DNA from: Xestospongia bergquistia
Lineage: Eukaryota > Porifera > Demospongiae > Haplosclerida > Petrosiidae
Assembly (NCBI GenBank): GCA_963965975.1
Contig: OZ014419.1
Span: 4,243,677-4,307,676 of the forward strand
Length of the DNA stretch: 64,000 bases
Direction of reading: 5' to 3'
Position 1 is the first letter of the stretch. Each line of letters opens with the position of its first letter. Below the pieces are notes generated by a model. It made no database searches and was not told where the DNA came from. It was given only the letters and a program-made list of their open reading frames with translations. The position numbers and the translations under genes are program-made. Below are positions 54,239-64,000 of this stretch, piece by piece.

Positions 54239-57190
54239 AATTAATGTTTTTAGGTGGAAATTTAGTCTTACTGTTGAAGTAAATGGCAAATTCTACAGAT
54301 GTTTTCCTTCAATTACATCTAGCAGAATCAATATATGCCTCAAATCAGTTTTGTAAGTATACAGATATTTTGTCTACTATATTGTCAAACCTTAGTCTTG
54401 TTTTGATGCTTCATCATAATAGATAACCTGACAAGATATATGTTATATATTTATGTAACAAGTATCTATACACAATATTTATTCCAATAATGACATTATT
54501 CTTTCCTCTTTACTATTTAAAAAAAGACAAAATAAAATCGTACTTTCTGTACAACAAGCTATTTTTTATCTTGTGTGACAATATCATACATTATGATCTG
54601 AAGTACATATATTGTTTCAATTCAAAAGTTTATAGTGTCAAGTAGTCATCTTTGTAGTTTCGGATGATGTATGCTTGAATGTACTCTCGTCTCCTTCTCA
54701 ACCATATATTATGTAGCAATTATAATTTAGGATGTCTGAACACAGCAGGGATAAAGAAGTTATTTCATAATAAACCACTAGTACTGGTTGTATTAAATAA
54801 ATAGGTTGTTATGTTTAAGCACTTTCACAGTTAAAATCATATCCTATTATTGCATACATCAGTCATGGGGTAATTAAGAATTCACAATTCTTCAAAAGCT
54901 TACTTAAAATGTCAATTAAAATTTATATAATCATTTTAAAAATAAATAATTATATGAACTACTAAAAGAAATGAAAAGTATGGTTAATAGAGAAATTGTA
55001 ATATCAAAATATTATATCATCAAACATCTTACAAGGATATATCTGAACACAGTATACATAGACAAAACTCTAACTAAGAAAAAAAGAACTACTCATTTCA
55101 TGACCATATTTGGAATCTTAAACATATTTCAATGCAAATAAATATGTTATAATTACAATTAAACACTTCAGTCATCCACGCAGTGTTTTTCTACTTAGTT
55201 ATTCAAAGGAACATAATACAACCTAAAACAAAACGTAGAGGATATGCACTTCTAATGTTAAAGTAGTCATTATTAACATTAACAGTATGTCCATGTAACT
55301 AGATTGCATACAAAATGGAGGTTATAAGAATACACTATATAAGTAGTGGCTATTTCTACAGTACATACTGCAATGAGAAATTAATATTATATTCTAGGAC
55401 CTAAACTATTAACATTAGAACCTAATATATTAATTTCACATAGGAGTATCCATTTTCTGCATTATAATTAAAAATGACCACTAATATATATATATAATTA
55501 TGCAACTTTATACTAATCAACTCTATAACAATAACAATCATTCTAATAAGAAGCAAATTCAATGTCTCTTTGTATTGATGTTTGGAGAAAATATCAAGTA
55601 ATAGAAGGAAATAAGAAACAAGCAGAAGATATGAAAACTTCAAGTATATCACTAGATCTGATAATACAAATGACATACAATACACAAAAAGATGCACTGT
55701 CTTGATATAATCTTTATAGTATGAATGAACACATGATTGTAAACAGGCTATATTATGGAGTAACAAATTGTAACAGATAACTATATTATAAACTAACTTG
55801 TTATAATGTGTCCTAGTCACTATTATATTTGACTATGTACAATACATCAATATCATTAGTTCATTAAGGAACATCTCTCAATATATGTTTAATTTGGCAG
55901 CAGCTGAGTCTCTTTATTCATGATGATGATGATGATATGGTAAGTGAAGTCTAGTGGAGATGAGTCTTACAAGATGATTTAATACTCTTAAAAAAAGGAA
56001 GTCATATGAAACTGAATAGTTACTAAAATCATTAAAACTAGTTAGTGTACATTACACTTATTGCATAGGTCCTTTTGTGTTGTGAGATATTTCATTATTC
56101 TATTATTAATATTGTTAACCTAATAATTTTTGTCTCTTTTATATTTTTGTCTTGTTGAACATAAGATATCATGATCAACATCATTGTGTCTTCACTTATA
56201 ACAAGTACCAAAGTTAATTCCAGTATTAACTCAACATCGGTCACCTAATGATTTCATTGTCTCCTATAAAGTATGTCTATTCCATTGATATTATATGATA
56301 ATAGTCTATTACTAGTAAGAAACTGATGAAAGTATTGTAATTAGTAGAACTAGAAAAGTTCTGACGAAATATGGACATCTAGTATTATATATACATATAT
56401 AATTAAATTGATTGCTTGGGTTCAAAATACCCTCATCTACAATGTCTGTGAGTATGTAAATTGGAAGTAGCTAATTGTAATAGATAAACTAACTTTGAAT
56501 TGTTCAATACACCAGTGAGTTTTATACATCCTTTATTATGATCACAACCCCTCAATTCTCTACATATTGTGAAATACCACTACCTTACTTATTAGTAAGA
56601 TAATAAAGAATCGTTATTGATTTTTCAAAAATAATTCTTTTTCAGCTTTAAATTCATCATCATGGTATTTCTAAGAGACATCTGACAAGATAATGTTAGT
56701 ATGTTATTTATATATGCTATCAAATTATGTAACATTGTGTAAAAATATGCTCACATACCTTTTTTACAAACTGAGAATTTTGGATTATATATATATATAT
56801 ATAATGAATATTTTGGAATATAGTTTACAAATTATATATTAGCATATATTTTTCTTTTACCTGGGTTGTTTTGATTACTAATACATTATGGACTTCATTG
56901 TTTACACAAAAACAGTTGATCCGATAGCAATAACAAAAGCATGATGTTTACTTTCAGTTTCATGAATCACTATGTGTACTGCTTAAATCAACCAATCACT
57001 TTTTAGTTAGTTGACAGACAGTATACTCTCATCTTACTATAATTTGATTACAGTTGATTTAGTTAGTAGAGTTCCCTATTTGAATGTAGTACTTACCACT
57101 ATCTAGCTAGTTGACTTTCTTCCCGTATTGCTAGTACCTAGGAACTTGAAAATAGAGATAGTGGCCAGCTAAAGAAAATACACTTTAAAG
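54239..57190. other. Long AT-rich non-coding stretch
   Basis: One coding-like trace occurs at 54250-54355 ('WKFSLTVEVNGKFYRCFPSI') after a 'tgtttttag' acceptor, too short to call. A 132-codon minus-strand ORF near 55422-55820 is leucine/isoleucine/tyrosine-rich AT translation and is not credible. A (GAT)n run is at about 55920-55936 and an AT run at about 56786-56803. The last 100 bp is the presumed 5' flank of the ankyrin gene. Confidence 0.5.
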
Positions 57191-60100
57191 ATGTCTCAAA
57201 AACAGCTTGTAAGTCTATCATCTTTCTATTACTATGTCATCATATCTATATATCTCTGATATTAACTAAACTCGTATAAAAGTATTATTGTATAGACAGA
57301 ATATCTTTCTAAAAATGCTCTTTATTTACAAGGCTCATCTGAATAACCAGTATACTACAGTAGATGATACGTTTCTGTATTTATAATAGAATGAACAGCT
57401 GTACTTGGTAGCTAGTGCTGGAGACATCAAACAAGTCAAGTTATTTATTGAGCAAGGAGCAGATGTAAACTATCATAATCCAGATATGGTAATTAGCTAA
57501 CTCTTATGATGTACAATTAAATTATAAGACACTGTGTGTGAAGCAATAGTTCAGACTAAGTGTGTACTATGACATAAGCACATTTGTTGCTTACTTTGAT
57601 TTTCAGCAAAAGTAGGTGTGGCAATGGTTTTGACATGTTTGCATTAATTTACTATATAATGTTTTGTCAATGAAGTTTTATTATACAATGGCTCCTCAAA
57701 CACATTTTTTCTGACTCTACAAACTTTCTAGGAACTATATTATGGAAATATTACTATTAATACGCCAATTTGTAGATTCATTACAAGAGAATATGTCACA
57801 CTCATATTCATACACTCACTGTACTTATAAATTCATAATCTACCAGAATGCTGATAAAGGTCTAGTATGTGTAGTTTATTCAAATTCTGAACAGAAGCCT
57901 AGATCATGAATATTTTTTAGAGTGCTCTTAGGTTTATTGTATTCCAAAATTTATACTTCAAAATCAAAATTATTTTTTATTTTTTATCCATTCATAACCA
58001 GTATAGTCAGCAAAGACAATAGCATAATAGACTTGCGTTAAAATTTTCGGAATAATTTCTGCAGTTGTAATAAATTCAATAAATAAATTTAATTATAGAG
58101 TATGTAAAGTAAAGTCACATGCATGTTTTCTATATCATGTTAGGTTACTAATGATTTGATTAATGTTTCACAATGTTGTATATTTTTTACTTCATATAAA
58201 CAATCATCTCCCTTCGAAACTATCCACTATTTAGTATCTTGTATGAGAATCATAATTAGGTGTTTATTATAGTTGTATACATTTGCACAAAATATTTATT
58301 CGCTTGTTCACACATTTCATTATAGCAATATTCTAGCCTACTAATAATTTGATTAATTTTTTATCACAGTTGAAATGATTAAGTTTGTAATTTCATATAT
58401 AAAAGTGATCTTAAATCCAATCCAATAATTGTACATCAAAACTTCTAATGTTAACAGATCCACGAACTAACTATAATTGTATAGTAAATAATATTAGAAG
58501 TGACTTAGCTAGATAGCTATCGAATGGTAAAGGACATAATAGACTTTTTAAATATAGAGATTAGTTGAGCTTTATGAACGTGATAGAATTCTGAAAAAAG
58601 TTAACAGAACGTTTCGGCCAAAGGCCTTCATCAGCTGTTTAAGAAACATTGGCAAAAAAACAGTCACTTATATAGCAAATGCATGATGTTTACAGTTATT
58701 ATGTAGGCCAGAAGTTGTCCTGGGAAGATAGAAAAGGACGCTAAGCTGTACCATGTTGGAGATCACGAGTACAGAGTTGTACCACGAAGCACGAAAAGGA
58801 CGCGAACTGGTTAATTAAATTATAGGGGGAGTGGCTGTAAGTCATTACGAAGATCGTTAACTGCAGAATAGAGACGTCCAGGTAGGATTAATGATTAGGC
58901 CTGGATCAGAGTTGATGGTGTTGCTGGTGGTTTTTATGTAGATGGCCTCTTTAGTTCTCCTCTTCCACCAGTTGATTTCTTGTTCTAGTATTCTGCTTTC
59001 AACCCATAAAATCCGGTGTCCTGTATCAATGTAGTGGCATGCAAGAGCATTGTTGGTATCCCTGTTCATGACAGCTCTTTTGTGTTCAGCTATCCTAGTC
59101 TTCAATGTTCGGCCTGTTTCCCCGATGTAGACAGCTCCACATTCACAGGGGATCTTATAGATGACTCCAATCTTTTCTTCCTGTGGAATGGGGGTCTTGA
59201 CACATGATAAGGACCTTCTGAGGGTATTCTTTGAGGTAAAAGCTGTTGTGATGTTGAGGTGGCGACAGGCTTTCCCAATGTCCTCACTGAGACCTCTGAC
59301 ATAAGGGAGAACTAGGGTTCTTTTTCTGTCTGTCTTTGTTTCTGTCTGTCTTTGCCTATAATTTAATTAACCAGTTCGCGTCCTTTTCGTGCTTCGTGGT
59401 ACAACTCTGTACTCGTGATCTCCAACATGGTACAACTTAGCGTCCTTTTCTATCTTCCCAGGACAACTTCTGGCCTACATAATAACTGTAAACATCATGC
59501 ATTTGCTATATAAGTGACTGTTTTTTTGCCAATGTTTCTTAAACAGCTGATGAAGGCCTTTGGCCGAAACGTTCTGTTAACTTTTTTCAGAATTCTATCA
59601 CGTTCATAAAGCTCAACTAATCTCTATATTTAAAATTATGAATAACGTGATAAACAAAATTCCTACTTCATAATAGACTTTATTTTTGTCTGGACAGCCA
59701 ATACTTAAGATCACAACAAAAACCAATATATCTATAATGCAACAACTAATCAAATATCATATAATAAGTCCTTAGTAACAGCTAAAGAGTCATCAACTAT
59801 TGGACAGCCAGATGAATGATTGTTGTTTTGATCTCAATATAGAAATATTTTAACAAATGTTTTAAATGTAATTAGTAAGGATGTAGAGTAACGTTATCAC
59901 ATATCTTCACTATCATGTTAGGTCCATATCTTGTAAGTTGCTCATAGATGTGTAATGAGAAGTATACATTTGTAATAATACTAAGTAATAATTATTATTC
60001 ATTACCTGAGTATGACCAACATAGTTTATAGCAACAACTAATATTTCAGTAATATACTAATACAGTGCTCCCTCTTTTGAGAGAGCACTCCCATGCAAGA

Positions 60101-62580
60101 CCACCTCTTTTGAGAGACCACAATTTGTGTGTACCGATGCATTGCAATATAAAACAACCTCTAGTCAAAGACCACATCTTTTGTGAGACCAGAGACCACT
60201 AACATCGTGCATTTTTAAGACCATTAGAAGTGTAAATTGCATGTAAAATACAATGCATGCACATAATTGCATATCATATGACTTGCAGCTGTAGAACTAC
60301 CAAGTAGAATTATTAGAGCTAAATACATATACATACATTTTTCTCATGATTAAAAATTGATCCAACCCATTACCCCGCACACCTCTAGTGGAAGACCACC
60401 TCTTTTGGGAAACCACTATTTGTTGGATATGAGGGTGGTCTCTCAAAAGAGTAACTACTGTAGTATGGATACTAATGTGATATTGTATGTACTCTTCAAA
60501 ATAATTTTCACTAATTAATTATACAATACCTACATTTTGAAAATATCATTGTTAATAATAAAAATTATCATCTAATCTTTTATAGTTGCAGGCAACACCC
60601 CTGATTGCTGCATCTCAATATGGACAGATTGAGGTTGTATCATTTCTATTACAAAGTGGTGGTAACCCAAATGCCACCAATAAGGTGAGTGTTCAGATAC
60701 AAATAATAACGTTTATAAATACAAATAATGTATACACAGTACTTAGGTTATATTGGAGGTTATATTGAGAGTAATGAAAGGTCACACAAAAATATAGATA
60801 TTTCTGATTAGTAGTCAAAGATGGAATTGTCTATTTAATTTCTTAACAAGTCAACTGTATATAGTACTTGTAATATGGAGGATGTTATATGATATCAATA
60901 TATATTATATTGCTTGATGGTACTAAATGACTAACACACATTTAAGCTTTACTTTGCATATTCAAAACTTTTTAACTAAAAAGATAATCCTAATAATCTT
61001 TCAATGGTACAAGCATTGCTATAGACAGCTTAGATTGTACAAGACTGCTTAGTTGAAAAAATGTTTGGTTGGTTAGAGACATTTCCTTTAGGTACATTTA
61101 AGTGTCAATTAGTTACACACACACAATCAATATGCTCTTAGTAATAATAAAAAAATACTTGTTACGAAGATTATTATACAAGTTATATATTTAATTCTTT
61201 TTTTTTGATATCCAATATGTTAATAGTATAAAGGATACAAAATAGTTACAATTACATAGATATAAGCATAAAACTGTAATAGAAATGCAATATAAGGACT
61301 GCTTTGTATGACAAAGCAATTAAAGATATAAACAATTACAATAAAGCTATTAACACTAATGCACAAGTTTTGAAGTGTCACTAAATTGTAGCATAATAGT
61401 AATTGATATTGTTGAATGACAACATTTAGCTCTTCAATAGCAAAGTGTAAAGTTAGTTCACTGTCATGCTGACAGTGTATATAATGATCTTATTGCCTAG
61501 CTTCATTTACTAAGAATCAATAGAAGTTATCATTCAAGCATTTTTTTAATGAAAAGTATTATTACTGTCAGTGACTAAGTACATTCTAGAACTGACATAC
61601 TTTTCTTTATTAAACTTACGTCAAGTCAGTGACGGATGTAAAGTGAGATATTGTAACCTTAACAAAGCTATGCAATTATATATTATACAATAGTATATCT
61701 TCAATATAGTATTCTGACAAAATCCAAAATTTCTTAGCCAAGAAACATATAATATTTGTACTACCTTTTAGCACATTCTGGAGACAAGCCAGTTTTTTGT
61801 ATATAGTATATCTCACTAACTATGCATCTATACTTTAATTTGCACATGTATATAAAGTAAATTAGACACAGAGACAAGATCAACAATTCATTGTAGTCAT
61901 ACACAAGACAAATTAATAACACAATAATGTGCTAAATATTTTTGTCTTCAATTCTGTATAGCATTGTTTGATACAGCACCCTGTCAATATATAAGCCACT
62001 ACAACTACAGTACAGGACAAATACTTTAATTGCTACAGGGTTAGATAAATACAGGCCCCAAATCACTACCTACTAAGGCACCACAGAAATAAATACCTGA
62101 TTCAACATTGACAGTTTTAGTAAATTGAATTAAAATCATTTTAATACAGTATTAGTACCTTTATTTTGACTGGAACCAAAATAAAAATGAAGTACTAAAA
62201 TTACTTTTACTTCAAGTAAAACAACACTAGTAGAGCTCATGTTAAATGTCTAATGTTTCTTATATAATTAACAGTTATCATCATCATTTTACTGTATGGT
62301 ACACATAAATCTATGATAACAAATCAGTAATATCAAACTTATATCATCATATTACACCTACATTTTTTAATAATTAGTTATACTGTGATACAATTTAAAG
62401 CATTAGTCAACATACTTTACCAGTACAGTCTATGTGCATGTATTACTTTGTATTGTGTTGTTAATGTGCCAATGTCTTCAGATCAACTGGACTCCTTTGC
62501 ATTATGCTGCTCAATATGGAGAAACTGAAGTTGCTGTACTTTTGATTAATAATGGAGCTAATCTAGATGCTGTTGATGAG
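57191..62580 (+). CDS. Ankyrin-repeat gene, 5' end, one repeat per exon
   Basis: Exons visible are 57191-57208 (start codon, 'MSQKQL'), 57390-57488, 60586-60684 and 62482-62580. The last three are each exactly 99 nt, phase 0 at both ends, and encode one 33-residue ankyrin repeat. The repeats carry consensus features: 'LYLVASAGDIKQVKLFIEQG', 'TPLIAASQYGQIEVVSFLLQ' and 'TPLHYAAQYGETEVAVLLIN', each ending in an 'N..A' or 'D..D' turn. Ankyrin repeats are protein-binding scaffolds, and the first repeat is typically a degenerate capping one, as here. Introns are 181, 3097 and 1797 nt. No stop, frameshift or signal peptide is seen. The gene probably continues beyond the window; any C-terminal effector domain is unseen. 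The start ATG is preceded by a purine at -3. Confidence 0.8.
57390..57488 (+). CDS. Ankyrin exon 2 (N-capping repeat)
   Basis: 99 nt between an 'ataatag' acceptor and a gtaatt donor. It encodes 'NEQLYLVASAGDIKQVKLFI' and 'EQGADVNYHNPDM'. It lacks the TPLH motif, as N-terminal capping repeats do. Confidence 0.8.
58546..58826 (+). repeat. Left inverted arm (pLTR) of the Penelope-like element
   Basis: It contains 'gttaacagaacgtttcggcc' and 'aaaggccttcatcagctgtt', and ends 'aattaaattatagg'. It pairs with 59355-59635. Confidence 0.95.
58857..59353 (-). CDS. Penelope GIY-YIG endonuclease fragment
   Basis: Read on the minus strand, the frame is open from the arm junction (59353) to a stop at 58857, about 165 codons. 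It begins with a polar linker and 'TLVLPYVRGLSEDIGKACRH', typical of the RT-to-endonuclease linker in Penelope elements, then 'TLRRSLSCVKTPIPQEEKIG'. The GIY-YIG core follows: 'GVIYKIPCECGAVYIGETGR', with the catalytic Arg region 'TLKTRIAEHKRAV' and later 'EAIYIKTTSNTINSD', whose Glu fits the metal-binding position. The Cys residues near 'IPCECG' match the zinc-finger-like linker of the family. No stop or frameshift interrupts it. The reverse transcriptase proper is missing, so the copy is not autonomous. Confidence 0.85.
59355..59635 (-). repeat. Right inverted arm (pLTR) of the Penelope-like element
   Basis: Reverse complement of 58546-58826. The visible differences by eye are only a few bases (for example, 'agctgtacc' versus 'agttgtacc'). 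Confidence 0.95.
60063..60460. mobile_element. Non-autonomous element with 22-bp inverted ends, about 400 bp
   Basis: The left end CAGTGCTCCCTCTTTTGAGA and right end (minus) CAGTAGTTACTCTTTTGAGA are flanked by TA on both sides, consistent with a TA target duplication. The motif 'gaccacctcttttgagagac' is repeated several times in both orientations inside. No coding capacity. It lies in an ankyrin-gene intron. Confidence 0.75.
60586..60684 (+). CDS. Ankyrin exon 3
   Basis: 99 nt between a 'tttatag' acceptor and a gtgagt donor. It encodes 'LQATPLIAASQYGQIEVVSF' and 'LLQSGGNPNATNK', a canonical ankyrin repeat. Confidence 0.85.
62482..62580 (+). CDS. Ankyrin exon 4
   Basis: 99 nt between a 'tgtcttcag' acceptor and a 'gttggt' donor (a non-optimal +3). 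It encodes 'INWTPLHYAAQYGETEVAVL' and 'LINNGANLDAVDE', the best match of the three to the ankyrin consensus. Confidence 0.85.
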
Positions 62581-64000
62581 GTTGGTATCAAATATTTACT
62601 ATACTAAATACTAGTGATGTCGTCATTACAGTCTCAATTTTATCAGCTTACATTACAATTATTTGATCATTTCAACATTACCATTACATTTACTTCAACA
62701 ACAATCAATCACAACTACAACTACTTTTCTACAATTAAAATTATCATTACTTATACAGTCTTTGAAGAGTATTATGTCAACATTTTCTTAAATATAGGTA
62801 TATTTATGTAATCACATAGACTGCCTAATAAAAATTGTTGCTCTGCAACTTTGAAAGTTTTAGTGGCTAGATATTAAAACAATACAGTTATTACTAACTG
62901 GCAATGGTAGGTTAGCAATATCAATTTAATTAAATCAACCAGCAACAAAGATGACTTTACTTTATAAACATTAGAAAATAATATCTGACTATTGTTCATA
63001 CTTTATTATTTGAATACGATACTCCAAATGTGAAGGCTTGCAAGTGCTTAGAATGAATGTTTAAAAATAGCATAATCACTTAGTATTTTACATTAATATA
63101 ACACAATGCACTTATGAGCAGAATTCATTTATATCTTATATTCTGAGTAAAGAATATTCGCTTGTTCCACTGATATTACATTAGTTCTAGTTATACACTA
63201 ATTATCTCAGTATTACAGGACTACAACTGTAATATCTTCATAGAGCACTAATGCTTTTGGCTGGAGTTGGTAATTTATATTATGAGAAATGAGAAGACTC
63301 CACAATAATCATGAGTCAAGTCTAATAAGAGGCTATCCTTCACACATAAATTCAATATAATATTTTATTTAATACTATGACCACATCCCTTCTTTAATCC
63401 TTACTGATAATATGACTAGAATGTTAGACATTTGTCATATTGACTTTATATATCAAAAATTAATGCATTAATGTCATTTCATATATAGAGTTAACACTGT
63501 GGTTTAACACTCCTTTGAATATTGCAATTTATATTTGTGTTTCATAAGAACAACAGTATTAATTAAATAAATTAACACATGCAACAATAATGTAAACTAG
63601 CATTGTTTTAAAATATAGAAGAAAATTATCACAATGTTTGAAAATACTGAGGATGGATCATTACAGTATTTTTCACTAATTCATTTAGTCATACTTATAT
63701 CAAAGACAATGATCAGTAATACTGTAAAGAAACTAAGTACTATCTGTTTATTGTTTAGATTAGTCTGCTAGACTAACAAACTTAAAATTAACAGTAAGCT
63801 TGTGTTTGATAAGTTCTACCTTTAGATTAAGGCTTGTCAAGCCATGACAAAGGCTCTAAATAATTACAAACTGTTTCTCTCTTGTCAAAAGCTATAAACC
63901 AAAACAATTAAATTCTTGTTTGGTAGTGTGTTGTCCACTCAAGTTTTCTTTATACACAAATGGGCTAAATATCACTTTGTCATATATGCTGCTCATCCTA
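62581..64000 (+). other. Intron or 3' flank of the ankyrin gene, no further exon seen
   Basis: AT-rich sequence with no additional 99-nt ankyrin exon. A 65-codon ORF at 62614 is low-complexity Thr/Ile/Asn translation. The gene probably resumes to the right of the window. Confidence 0.5.

Larger units (their letters stand above)
58546..59635 (-). mobile_element. Penelope-like element, 5'-truncated, with inverted terminal arms
   Basis: Two arms of 281 bp, 58546-58826 and 59355-59635, are inverted copies of each other with very few differences. They flank a 497-bp minus-strand coding piece with a GIY-YIG endonuclease domain. Penelope-like elements commonly carry terminal repeats ('pLTRs') in direct or inverted orientation and are often 5'-truncated. 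This copy retains only the end of the RT linker plus the endonuclease. It sits in the first long intron of the ankyrin gene, antisense to it. Near-identity of the arms implies a recent origin. Confidence 0.85.

Noticed and set aside
55422-55820. 132-codon minus-strand hydrophobic ORF that could suggest a membrane protein
   Set aside because: Composition follows AT-rich DNA, with no motif, splice or promoter context; judged to be chance.
63955-64000. Possible fifth ankyrin exon at the right edge ('YAAH'-like)
   Set aside because: No acceptor and no TPLH-type start; a chance resemblance over a few codons.

Overview
This is eukaryotic, AT-rich, repeat-laden DNA from an invertebrate animal. Genes are split by GT-AG introns, many only 50-100 nt long. 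Animal gene families are present (Integrator subunit 2, an ABCG transporter, FEM-1-like and ankyrin proteins). The transposon mix (KRBA2-like integrase element, BED-finger hATs, MULE, BEL/Pao, Gypsy, Penelope) fits early-branching metazoans. A demosponge is my best guess, but that rests on gene style alone. There are no prokaryotic operons, CRISPR arrays or recognisable tRNA/rRNA genes.

Layout. 1-3.2 kb: 28-bp satellite. 4.15-6.06 kb: decayed transposon with long inverted repeats and a broken KRBA2-like integrase. 6.8-8.55 kb: exons of an unidentified host gene, one split by a hAT element with a perfect 8-bp target duplication. 8.72-20.26 kb: an 11.5-kb array of about 85-bp monomers that ends in an inverted monomer. 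20.8-25.4 kb: more eroded host exons, including a second copy of sequence lying left of the array. 25.4-33.4 kb: transposon graveyard (MULE, BEL/Pao, two hAT copies in opposite orientation). 34.3-37.5 kb: ABCG transporter fragments and an unrecognised coding exon. 38.9-40.25 kb: 3' exons of an Integrator subunit 2 homologue carrying disabling lesions. 41.5-41.8 kb: CpG-containing patch with twin palindromes and a possible first exon. 42.9-48.1 kb: minisatellites and a local duplication. 48.2-48.7 kb: FEM-1-like remnant. 49.9-50.75 kb: exons resembling the COR region of Roco proteins. 51.2-54.2 kb: Gypsy 3' end and a short inverted-repeat element. 57.19 kb onward: the one gene that looks intact, an ankyrin-repeat gene with one 99-nt phase-0 exon per repeat. 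One of its introns holds a Penelope-like element flanked by nearly identical inverted arms, and a small inverted-repeat element.

Most recognisable coding sequence before 57 kb is broken, so this looks like a degenerate or heterochromatic stretch where fragments were duplicated and invaded by mobile DNA. I found no convincing new multi-gene system. The most notable structures are the satellite with its inverted terminal monomer and duplicated flanks, the hAT insertion with an intact footprint, the series of hAT-like ends using related palindromic motifs, and the inverted-arm Penelope element.
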